A DNA stretch of 17,299 nt, from assembly GCA_948482415.1 (NCBI GenBank), contig CAOMFZ010000024.1, forward strand, positions 1 to 17,299, given 5' to 3'. Numbering within the stretch: the stretch's first letter is position 1; each line of letters opens with the position of its first letter. The stretch comes from an uncultured Mailhella sp. GTDB taxonomy: Bacteria > Desulfobacterota > Desulfovibrionia > Desulfovibrionales > Desulfovibrionaceae. The notes beneath the pieces are model-generated. The model was not told where the DNA came from. It was given only the letters and a program-made list of their open reading frames with translations, and searched no databases. Of this stretch, positions 7,478-14,036 are shown one piece after another. The position numbers and the translations under genes are program-made.

Positions 7478-8950
7478 CTATTCTATTTCAAGTCCCATAC
7501 TTTTATATTCATTTAATTTATTGCGCAGGGTTCTTACCGAAATACCCAGAAGTTCCGCCGCCTGCGTTCTGTTTCCCTGCGTGACTTCCAAGCCTTTTTT
7601 AATCATGAGCCGTTCCACTTCATGCAAAGGCATAAGTCCGCCGGAAAAATCCACGGAATTGGCTGTTGCTGTCTGCACCGGCACAGAATTTTTTTCAGAA
7701 GCTTTTTCTTCTGTTTCTGATAAAGATCCCTGTTCTGAAACGTTTTCAGCCGGTTGAGCTGAAATTTGTTCTGCCTGACTTTCGTCTTCTTCAAATAAGG
7801 GCCAATTATCAGGGTCAAGCAGGAAATGAGCAGGCACAATATCCTTACCCACAGCAAGAAGAACCGCACGTTCCATAAGATTTTGCAGTTCACGCACATT
7901 GCCGGGCCATGCATAATTTTTCAGCCAGATAATCGCTTCCTGTGAAAATTTTGCCTGCGGCAAAGCATATTCTTTGGTGTACATGTCAAGGAAGAAATTT
8001 GCGAGTTCAATAATATCGTCACCCCGTTCACGAAGTGCCGGCAAACGAAGCGGAATAACATTTAAACGAAAATACAAGTCCTGACGGAATTTTCCCTCTT
8101 TGACCCAATCTTCCAGATTCCTGTTGGTGGTGGCAATAACCCGAACATCGACTTTAACGGTTTCTGTTCCGCCCACACGGTCAATTTCCCCCTCTTGCAA
8201 GGCACGCAGCAATTTTGCCTGCAAGCCGAGTTCCATTTCCGAAATTTCGTCAAGGAGCAGGGTTCCCCCGCTTGCCAATTCAAATTTCCCGATTTTACGC
8301 CCAATAGCGCCGGTAAAACTGCCTTTTTCATGCCCGAAAAGTTCACTTTCCAGCAAATGTTCCGGAAGTGCCGCACAGTTTATGGCAATAAAAGGCCCTT
8401 TTGCCCTGTCGCTCCATGCGTGCACGTTTTTGGAAAACATTTCCTTACCCGTACCGGATTCGCCATTGATAAGAACTGTTGCTTTTGAAGGTGCGACCTG
8501 TTTGGCAAGAGCCAAAACTCTGCGCATGGCAAGACTGCTGCCTACAATTTTGGGAGCAATGGTTTTTACTTCATTTTGCTGTTTGGGAGACACCGCATTT
8601 CTATTTTCGGGCAATGCCAGAATTTTTTCCACCACAAGGGGATCCGTCCAATAATCAAAAGCACCTAGTTCCATGAAATAGCGTGCTTCATCGGGTGTAC
8701 CTTTTTCTGCTAAAACAATAATTCGAGGATAGAAATCAGCATTCTTTGCTTCTTCAAACAGTTCTTCCACCTTATAAGAAGGCAGACTTGGACGGCTGAT
8801 TATATATTGGGGAAAAGAAGACTCAATAAAAGCAGACGCTCCTTTAGCGTTTTCCGCCAAAGAAGCTTCAATATCCGCACTTCGCAATTGTGGAAAAATC
8901 CGAGTGACAGTTGATGCCGGAGTCAGAAATAGTACACGTTTTGAGCTCAT
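7478..8950 (-). CDS. Sigma-54-dependent activator with degenerate receiver domain (FlrC/FlbD-like)
   Basis: The 490-residue protein has the order receiver-like domain (about 4-118), AAA+ sigma-54 activator domain (about 135-380), acidic linker (about 385-435) and Fis-type helix-turn-helix (about 441-485). ATPase motifs are GESGTGKE at 163-170 (Walker A), GSFTGA at 210-215 (the sigma-54 contact loop, usually GAFTGA), LLLDEI at 231-236 (Walker B) and GNVRELQN at 350-357. The helix-turn-helix (GNRTQAAELLGISVRTLRNK) closely resembles flagellar FlrC/FleR/FlbD regulators. Aligning YIISRPSLPS with the usual LIVLDLRLPG puts Arg53 where the phosphorylated Asp should be; the N-terminal acidic pair and the KP lysine (here Asp103) are also missing. 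The receiver is therefore unlikely to be phosphorylated. The ATG has no ribosome binding site; see the promoter entry. Its targets are not shown by the sequence. Confidence 0.92.
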   Translation of the reverse strand: MSSKRVLFLTPASTVTRIFPQLRSADIEASLAENAKGASAFIESSFPQYIISRPSLPSYKVEELFEEAKNADFYPRIIVLAEKGTPDEARYFMELGAFDYWTDPLVVEKILALPENRNAVSPKQQNEVKTIAPKIVGSSLAMRRVLALAKQVAPSKATVLINGESGTGKEMFSKNVHAWSDRAKGPFIAINCAALPEHLLESELFGHEKGSFTGAIGRKIGKFELASGGTLLLDEISEMELGLQAKLLRALQEGEIDRVGGTETVKVDVRVIATTNRNLEDWVKEGKFRQDLYFRLNVIPLRLPALRERGDDIIELANFFLDMYTKEYALPQAKFSQEAIIWLKNYAWPGNVRELQNLMERAVLLAVGKDIVPAHFLLDPDNWPLFEEDESQAEQISAQPAENVSEQGSLSETEEKASEKNSVPVQTATANSVDFSGGLMPLHEVERLMIKKGLEVTQGNRTQAAELLGISVRTLRNKLNEYKSMGLEIE

Positions 8951-8957
8951 GCAAAAA

Positions 8958-8986
8958 GCTATACACTAACTCATTATTTTTTGCAA
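8958..8986 (-). promoter_or_regulatory. Promoter of the sigma-54 activator gene, suggesting a leaderless mRNA
   Basis: On the minus strand TTGCAA (8981-8986), a 17-base spacer and TATAGC (8958-8963) are followed by only seven bases before the ATG at 8950. Transcription would start at or within one or two bases of the start codon. This agrees with the absence of any Shine-Dalgarno sequence. A second TATAAA box upstream on the same strand, near 8998, lacks a good -35 partner. Confidence 0.45.
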
Positions 8987-9057
8987 GATTTTCTCTTTAT
9001 AGTGAGCCGAAAAATACAATTTTTTCAAAAAATAATTTTACGTTGTCAAATTTCTTA

Positions 9058-9627
9058 TCACAACTCCAAAGAAGTAAAATCAACACAGGCAATGCCCATA
9101 TTTTGCAAATCACGGCAATTTGCTTCGGCAATTTCCCGTGTTTGGGCAGAACAGCAGTCTGTCAGCACTGTCACATAAAAATCATGGCAAAGCCCGTCCA
9201 CAGCTGTTGCCCGAACACAATTCGGATACTGAGTTCCCGCAACAAGGACATGATTAATTCGTTTTTCCCGCAGAAGTTCTTTTAATTTTGTCCCAAAAAA
9301 CGCACTGAAACGGGGCTTAACAAGGACATAATCCTCTTCGCGGGGCGTCAATTCTTCTACAATTTCTGCCCCTTTAGTTCCTGCTATGCAAAAGCCCTGC
9401 CCCTTTTGAAAAAGCTCTTTACGAAAAATCTCTGCATTATCCCCGTTTGCATCATAGGCACGGATAATATGAAAAACAGGAATATTCTTTTCACGGCAAA
9501 TGTCCATGGCATGTTTTATAGCTGATATGGTCGCCTTTGCCCCTTTGACCGCTGTTTTTTCTGTCAGCACAAAATCATTTTGCATATCAATAATGAGCAG
9601 CGCAGAATTTTTCGCAAGATTTTTCAT
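9058..9627 (-). CDS. Isochorismatase-family cysteine hydrolase
   Basis: The 189-residue protein is a stand-alone member of the isochorismatase/nicotinamidase superfamily. It has the catalytic triad Asp14 (LIIDMQNDF), Lys104 (VKPRFSAFFGT) and Cys137 (GTQYPNCVRATA), with the small residues before Cys that form the cis-peptide oxyanion turn. Such enzymes hydrolyse amides or vinyl ethers (nicotinamide, carbamoyl groups, isochorismate); the sequence does not tell which. Length and absence of a signal peptide fit a cytoplasmic enzyme. AGGAGA precedes the ATG. The gap to adenylate kinase is only 51 bases and is filled by a terminator, so this gene may depend on readthrough of the adk operon. No promoter of its own fits in the gap. 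Confidence 0.9.
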   Translation of the reverse strand: MKNLAKNSALLIIDMQNDFVLTEKTAVKGAKATISAIKHAMDICREKNIPVFHIIRAYDANGDNAEIFRKELFQKGQGFCIAGTKGAEIVEELTPREEDYVLVKPRFSAFFGTKLKELLREKRINHVLVAGTQYPNCVRATAVDGLCHDFYVTVLTDCCSAQTREIAEANCRDLQNMGIACVDFTSLEL

Positions 9628-9652
9628 ATCATTCTCCTGAAAAAGATATAAG

Positions 9653-9677
9653 AAAAAAGCCCTCGAAAGGGCTTTTT
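9653..9677 (-). terminator. Terminator after adenylate kinase
   Basis: Bases 9654-9663 pair perfectly with 9668-9677 around the tetraloop CGAA (TTCG on the minus strand). The minus strand leaves the stem as TTTTTTCTTATA. The hairpin begins immediately after the adk stop codon and also has a T-run on the plus strand. Confidence 0.85.
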
Positions 9678-9678
9678 A

Positions 9679-10356
9679 TTATTTGAGCTGTGAAAGCAAT
9701 GTTTCTTTAATGCTGTTAATGGTGCCGCTGCCGTCAAGTTCAATATACACGGTCTTGCCGCCGCTTTTTGCAGCAACATCTTTGAAATAATAGGCGGCTG
9801 CCAGCGTACCGTTGTCTTTATTATAATAGATGTCATGGCGTTTATTGATAGCGTCTTCGTTTTGGTCGTCAGCACGGGCAGAAAGTGCACCGCCGCAGAC
9901 ACGGCAGACATCGCCGTTTGGCTTAATCGCATCAATATAAATATTATTGGGGTGATTATTGTTGTTTTTGCAAAGTCTGCGTCCCATAATACGGTTGCGG
10001 GCAGTATCACGGGCAAGCACAATTTCAACAACATAATCAAGAGCCATGCCTTCCTTATCAAGAGCTTCTTTCAATTTGCGGGCTTGTTCCATATTGCGGG
10101 GGAAGCCGTCCAGGAGCCAGCCATTATTGCCTTTTTCTTTCAAAATATTCAAAATCATAGGAATAGTGATTTCATCAGGAACAAGTTCCCCTTTGTCAAT
10201 ATATTCTTTTGCTTTTTTGCCAAGTTCAGTACCCTGACCAATATGCTGACGGAACACTGCCCCGGATTCAATATGCGCAACGCCATATTTTTCCATAATA
10301 AGGTCACCCTGCGTACCTTTGCCACTGCCGTTTGGTCCAAAAATAAGAATATTCAT
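9679..10356 (-). CDS. adk: Adenylate kinase with metal-binding LID
   Basis: Adenylate kinase balances ATP, ADP and AMP; in sulfate reducers it also recycles the AMP made when sulfate is activated to APS. The 225-residue protein starts with the P-loop GPNGSGKGT (7-15) and carries DGFPRN (83-88) for AMP/ATP binding. The LID domain holds Cys129, His135, Cys151 and Cys154, a Cys-X5-His-X15-Cys-X2-Cys metal site. As I recall, the same positions bind Zn, Co or Fe in the Desulfovibrio gigas enzyme. The LID is also unusually Asn-rich at its tip (NNNNHPNN, 131-138). AGGGA lies just upstream of the ATG. The J-domain gene ends 8 bases earlier, so the two are co-transcribed, and a strong terminator follows at once. 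Confidence 0.96.
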   Translation of the reverse strand: MNILIFGPNGSGKGTQGDLIMEKYGVAHIESGAVFRQHIGQGTELGKKAKEYIDKGELVPDEITIPMILNILKEKGNNGWLLDGFPRNMEQARKLKEALDKEGMALDYVVEIVLARDTARNRIMGRRLCKNNNNHPNNIYIDAIKPNGDVCRVCGGALSARADDQNEDAINKRHDIYYNKDNGTLAAAYYFKDVAAKSGGKTVYIELDGSGTINSIKETLLSQLK

Positions 10357-10364
10357 ACTCTTCC

Positions 10365-11660
10365 CTACTTTGATTGAAGTTTTAAATATAAATCACCCTG
10401 CCACTTGCCGATTTTCTTCCCTAAACCTTTCAGGCGCATGGGCTTGCCGGGAACAAAATCCTTTGGCAGCGTTAATTCTATGGTTTGCAATTCATTTGCC
10501 AAGCCAACCCGAAACTGCAAACGCATTTTTACTCCGGGCTGAAGTTTGGCAGCTGGGAAAAACAATTCCAATTCCTCGTCAATCTGACTTTTAAACCATG
10601 AAGAAATACCTTTTTTTATTCCTTCCAAAGGTTCAGTGCTTGCTTTGATAATTGCTTGAGGAATACTGTTTTCCTTTGTAGCAGAAATTTCCTGTCCTGT
10701 AAAATATTCTTTTTGATTTTTTTTCTGCGTATTTTGGGCTTCATTCTGCACAGTGCTGTAATGGGTAAACGCAGTGTCTTGCACGGTCTGAGCATGTGCG
10801 GTGTGATTATTGGCTGTTTCTTCACTTGCAGCTTGTGAAGTCCGTCCTGTTTCAAACGCAGAGGTATTAGCAAAATCATTGGCAGAAGTATGATAAACAC
10901 TTTGCTCATAACTTCCTGCATACTTATTATATGCCGCCTCCCCGGAAGCATTATAGGTATTATTGACTTTTTTAAACTGCGGCTGTTCCTGCGCACTTTG
11001 CTGATTTGCCTGACCGAATTGATTTTGTTGATTTTGGCTTTGTGCCCATTGCTGATTGGGCTGCTCTGCCTGCTTTTGCGCATTCAGTTCGTTTTCCCTG
11101 CGAACCGCTTCCATTTGCTCAATAATCAGGGTCTTAAATTCCTGCGCCTTTTCTTCTAATTTTTTAATAAGTTTAAGCCGCTCTTCTTCCTGCTTTGCTT
11201 TTATCCGAGCTTCTTCCTTATCTATTTCTTCCTGAATACGTCTGCGGCGCTCTTCTTCACGTTTTGCCCGTTCCTTAGCCTGACGGCGTTCCATTTCCCT
11301 GCGTTCGCGTTCAATACGTTCAGCCCGTTCTTTTTCTTTGCGTTTTCGCTCTTCTGCCCGCTTTTGTTCCGCCTGCCGCTTTTGCTCTTCAAATTTTCTT
11401 TTTCTTTCTTTTTCAGCATTGACAAATTGGGCTTTGGCTGACTGTTTTTTGGCTTCATTATCCAAATAGGCAATAACAGTAACATAGGCTTCATTAACAC
11501 GCTGAAATTCGGCAGCAGCATTGGCATTATCAGGGTGCAAATCAGGATGCAGTGCAAAAGCCCGTTTGCGGTACGCCTGCTTTACCTCATCAATATTTGC
11601 TTCTTTTGTTACGTCAAGCAGTTTGTATGCTTCCTGCAATGTCAATGTTTTCTTTGCCAT
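10365..11660 (-). CDS. J-domain co-chaperone with long charged helix and DnaJ-type C-terminal domain
   Basis: The 431-residue protein starts with a J-domain (about 6-68) with the HPD motif at 38-40, which stimulates DnaK-type Hsp70 ATPase. Next comes a stretch of about 95 residues (82-175) made almost wholly of Arg, Lys, Glu and Gln, with i to i+4 salt-bridge spacing, likely a long single alpha-helix. A Gln-rich segment (about 198-228) and a Ser/Thr/Asn/Gln-rich disordered part (about 230-335) follow. The last 60 residues (LQPGVKMRLQF to GDLYLKL) resemble the end of the DnaJ substrate-binding domain (PKDFVPGKPMRLKGLGKK). The zinc-finger region of true DnaJ is absent, so this is not the housekeeping DnaJ. 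It lies between the YkgJ-type gene (22-base gap) and adk (8-base gap). The client is unknown. Confidence 0.88.
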   Translation of the reverse strand: MAKKTLTLQEAYKLLDVTKEANIDEVKQAYRKRAFALHPDLHPDNANAAAEFQRVNEAYVTVIAYLDNEAKKQSAKAQFVNAEKERKRKFEEQKRQAEQKRAEERKRKEKERAERIERERREMERRQAKERAKREEERRRRIQEEIDKEEARIKAKQEEERLKLIKKLEEKAQEFKTLIIEQMEAVRRENELNAQKQAEQPNQQWAQSQNQQNQFGQANQQSAQEQPQFKKVNNTYNASGEAAYNKYAGSYEQSVYHTSANDFANTSAFETGRTSQAASEETANNHTAHAQTVQDTAFTHYSTVQNEAQNTQKKNQKEYFTGQEISATKENSIPQAIIKASTEPLEGIKKGISSWFKSQIDEELELFFPAAKLQPGVKMRLQFRVGLANELQTIELTLPKDFVPGKPMRLKGLGKKIGKWQGDLYLKLQSK

Positions 11661-11682
11661 AACCCTGAATTTTCACTTGTAT

Positions 11683-12144
11683 TTATAATTTTGGCAGCTC
11701 GTCTTCAGCCACAATAAGTGCCCGTCCGTCAGTTTTTTTATCCTGACAAAGCAAATTATTCTCTTTTAAATAGGCATAACCGTCATGGGCAAAAACTGCA
11801 TGAGAAACAGACTTCACAATACCCGGACAATCTTCCTTTGCCATGAAAAAACTCAGCTCATCAATCAAATTCCCGCGAAAATAAGGCCAGGCCCTGCACA
11901 CATCGGGGCGCGCTTCATGAATGGTACAGCCTGCACCCTCTTTGAAAAAATAACAAAAACCGTCATCGCCCGTAATCAGCGTCGGCTTGTCGTCAAAAAG
12001 TTCCGTATATTTTGCCAAAAATGCTTCTTTTTCCATGTTAAAATACGCCAGTAAACGAGGTAAATCCCGCTGTCCGACAACAATGCCCCCGCGTCCAAAA
12101 CAGCAATGTCCGCAGCGCTGACAAGAAAAACTTTTTTCTGACAT
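11683..12144 (-). CDS. YkgJ-family cysteine-cluster protein
   Basis: The protein has 153 residues from the ATG at 12144. It opens with CQRCGHCC, the CxxCxxCC signature of YkgJ/UPF0153 proteins, followed by internal cysteines in GFCYFF, GCTIHEARPDVCRAWPY and DCPG. The pattern C-x-IxxxRPxxCRxxP is typical of the family. These cysteines probably bind zinc or an iron-sulfur cluster; the biochemical role of the family is not established. A start four codons earlier exists but uses TTG and overlaps the preceding gene. I prefer the ATG because it lies one base after that gene's stop and has GGA seven bases upstream. The arrangement implies translational coupling with the CoA-binding protein gene. 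Confidence 0.85.
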   Translation of the reverse strand: MSEKSFSCQRCGHCCFGRGGIVVGQRDLPRLLAYFNMEKEAFLAKYTELFDDKPTLITGDDGFCYFFKEGAGCTIHEARPDVCRAWPYFRGNLIDELSFFMAKEDCPGIVKSVSHAVFAHDGYAYLKENNLLCQDKKTDGRALIVAEDELPKL

Positions 12145-12145
12145 C

Positions 12146-12559
12146 TTATTTTCCAAAAACCCGCTTATGTTCTACTTCCATGCATGCATCTTCCACAACG
12201 GTGACGCCCTCTTTTGCCATACATTCGCCCGCTTCCTGACTGCTGATGCCAAGCTGCATCCAAAAAACTTTCGGCCGCCACGGCAAAGCCAAAATTTCTC
12301 TTGCGTGTTCGGCACAAGCCTCCGGCAATCTGAAAAGGCACACGATATCAGGAACTTTTGGAAGTTCCTGCAAGGATTTATAGGTTGGCAGACCCCACAC
12401 ATCTTTTCGGACAGGGTGCACCGGCAAAACTTCATACCCCTGCGCAATTAAATACCGTCCTACATGATCCACAGGAGCACCAGCCTTATCTTTCGCGCCA
12501 ACAATCGCAATCACAGAATTTTCCTCAAATAATTTTTTCAGCTGTGTATCAAAAAGCAT
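12146..12559 (-). CDS. CoA-binding domain protein (YccU-like)
   Basis: The 137-residue protein is a single Rossmann-type CoA_binding_2 domain, as in YccU. It has a nucleotide-binding turn near the N-terminus (IAIVGAKDKAG at 17-27), the HPVRKDVWG segment at 48-56, and WMQLGISSQEAG with a later VVEDACMEVEH (family pattern WxQxG...A...G..VV.D.CxxxEH). It would be cytoplasmic. Its ligand is presumed to be CoA or an acyl-CoA and its cellular role is unknown. AGGAG lies 5-6 bases before the ATG. It is the first gene of a four-gene run ending with adk, and it is transcribed divergently from the M24 peptidase gene. Confidence 0.88.
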   Translation of the reverse strand: MLFDTQLKKLFEENSVIAIVGAKDKAGAPVDHVGRYLIAQGYEVLPVHPVRKDVWGLPTYKSLQELPKVPDIVCLFRLPEACAEHAREILALPWRPKVFWMQLGISSQEAGECMAKEGVTVVEDACMEVEHKRVFGK

Positions 12560-12716
12560 ATTTTCTCCTGTCGTATGTGTATTTATTATCCATATCCTGT
12601 ATTATAAATTTTTTCAATCTTTTAATTCACATGGCAGACATATTGCAAAAAAACATAAATGAGCATAAATATATTCGGCTTTCTCTTAAAATCTTTAACC
12701 ATTTAATAAAGAAAAT
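12560..12716. promoter_or_regulatory. Divergent promoter region
   Basis: This 157-base AT-rich region separates the minus-strand CoA-binding/adk operon from the plus-strand M24/DUF3089 pair. The plus strand has a sigma-54 promoter, listed separately. For the minus strand, TTGAAA (12612-12617) and TATGGA are spaced 17 bases apart, and a perfect TATAAT lies between them (12601-12606) without a good -35; either could serve, and I cannot choose. Bases 12560-12630 would hold any activator sites. I see TGTATT twice there (12576 and 12598) but no strong inverted repeat. Confidence 0.4.
12632..12647 (+). promoter_or_regulatory. Sigma-54 (RpoN) promoter for the M24/DUF3089 genes
   Basis: The sequence TGGCAGA-CATA-TTGCA matches the sigma-54 consensus TGGCACG-N4-TTGCW at nearly every position. 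It has the invariant GG (12633-12634) and GC (12645-12646) exactly 10 bases apart. Transcription would start near 12658, giving a leader of about 59 bases before the ATG at 12717. No good -35/-10 pair for the housekeeping sigma factor was found for this gene. Such promoters need an activator bound upstream. Confidence 0.7.
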
Positions 12717-14021
12717 ATGAACATACCCAAACAAGAACTCGAACAGCGCATACAAAAAATCAAAAACATTGTCCATAATAACTATCCTTCTTTACAAGGT
12801 TTTTTCATTTTTTCACGGATTAATATTTATTATTTCACCGGCACGCTTGCCCACGGCGTTTTATACATTCCGCTTTCGGGCGAACCTTTTTTATTTGTAC
12901 GCAAGGGCTTGGAACGGGCAAAAGAAGAATGTCCTTTTACGCAGATTTTTGCCTATAAATCCTATGCTGAAATTGAAAAAATTTGTGCTGACTGCAAGGC
13001 TCCCCTTACTGAAACCGCCGCATACGGCATAGAAAATACAGGACTGACAGTACAGCTTGCCGCACTTTTTAAAATAAAAATCAAAGCCCTCACCAAAAAT
13101 GAACCAATCGGCATTGATAATGAAATAAAACAGGTGCAAAGCATCAAAAGTACATATGAATGCAAACATATGCGGGAAGCAGGCAAACGGCAAGCCCTTG
13201 CCTTAGAACAAATTCTGCCTTTTTATTTGCAGAAAATGCTGGACGGCGAATTTCCGAACTCTCCTTCTTTGCTTGAACAGTATAGCAAAGAACTCCTTGC
13301 TTCCTATCCGCAGGATACCAGCCTTTCAGAAATCAATATTGCCAAATTGTGCATACGAATTTACACGGAATTGGGACATGGCTTTATGACCCGCATGTCT
13401 GCCCATGGCGAAGAAGCCTGTTTCGGGCATGTTGCCTGCGGAAATAATTTAAATCAAGCCCATTATTATAACGGCGCCATGGGTTTTCGAGGCCTGCACC
13501 CTGCCCTGCCTTGTCTTGGCTCTGAAAAAATCTGGCAAAAAGGCGAACCCCTTTGTGTGGATATGCTTTTCAATTTTGAAGGCTACTGTACAGATAAAAC
13601 ACAGACCTGTTTCTATGGCAGCAGAAAGGATTTACCTGACATTGCAAAAAAAGCCTATGAATGCTGCTGCACTGTCCAGGAACTTGTCCTAAACCAATTA
13701 AAAGCAGGCACAATCCCTCAGGAGATTTGGTTTAACACCCTCAAAATTGTGGACAAATTTAACTTTACAGAGAATTTTATGGGCTATAAAAGCAACAGTG
13801 TTCCTTTTTTAGGGCACGGCATTGGGCTGACTGTTGACCAATTCCCGGTTATTGCCAAAGGTTTTCAAGATCCTTTGGAAAATTCCATGTTTATCGCCTG
13901 TGAACCAAAAATCGGCATTCCCGGCTTTGGTATGATTGGCATTGAAAATACCTTTGAACTTATTGACAATACAGTAAAAAACATTACTTCAATACAAGAC
14001 GGAATTATTTTTCTTAACTAA
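12717..14021 (+). CDS. M24-family metallopeptidase (Xaa-Pro aminopeptidase/creatinase-like)
   Basis: The 434-residue protein has an N-terminal creatinase-like domain (about 10-140, with INIYYFTG at 35-42) and a C-terminal pita-bread M24 domain (about 150-425). The five metal ligands of the dinuclear site are present: Asp282 (VDMLFNF), Asp293 (YCTDKTQ), His367 (LGHGIGL), Glu396 (ACEPKI) and Glu410 (GIENTF). Further conserved histidines lie at SAHGEEACFGH (228-238). This fits a cytoplasmic aminopeptidase acting on X-Pro bonds, though creatinase-like hydrolases of other substrates share the fold. No signal peptide is seen. The ribosome binding site is weak (AAAGAAA). The next gene begins 15 bases after the stop, and a sigma-54 promoter precedes this one, so the pair is probably expressed under an activator-controlled condition. 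Confidence 0.9.
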   Translation: MNIPKQELEQRIQKIKNIVHNNYPSLQGFFIFSRINIYYFTGTLAHGVLYIPLSGEPFLFVRKGLERAKEECPFTQIFAYKSYAEIEKICADCKAPLTETAAYGIENTGLTVQLAALFKIKIKALTKNEPIGIDNEIKQVQSIKSTYECKHMREAGKRQALALEQILPFYLQKMLDGEFPNSPSLLEQYSKELLASYPQDTSLSEINIAKLCIRIYTELGHGFMTRMSAHGEEACFGHVACGNNLNQAHYYNGAMGFRGLHPALPCLGSEKIWQKGEPLCVDMLFNFEGYCTDKTQTCFYGSRKDLPDIAKKAYECCCTVQELVLNQLKAGTIPQEIWFNTLKIVDKFNFTENFMGYKSNSVPFLGHGIGLTVDQFPVIAKGFQDPLENSMFIACEPKIGIPGFGMIGIENTFELIDNTVKNITSIQDGIIFLN

Positions 14022-14036
14022 TGATATGAGGTTTAT

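Noticed and set aside
8100..8654. 184-codon plus-strand frame opposite the sigma-54 activator
   Set aside because: It lies wholly within the conserved AAA+ coding region in antisense and has no translation signals.
10365..11660. Housekeeping DnaJ assignment
   Set aside because: The Gly/Phe region and the CxxCxGxG zinc repeats are absent and replaced by a charged helix.
12145..12156. TTG start for the YkgJ-type protein, four codons upstream
   Set aside because: It would overlap the previous gene and has a poor ribosome binding site; the ATG at 12144 is better placed.
12358..12720. 120-codon plus-strand frame running through the divergent promoter region
   Set aside because: It overlaps the CoA-binding gene in antisense and the sigma-54 promoter; no family resemblance.
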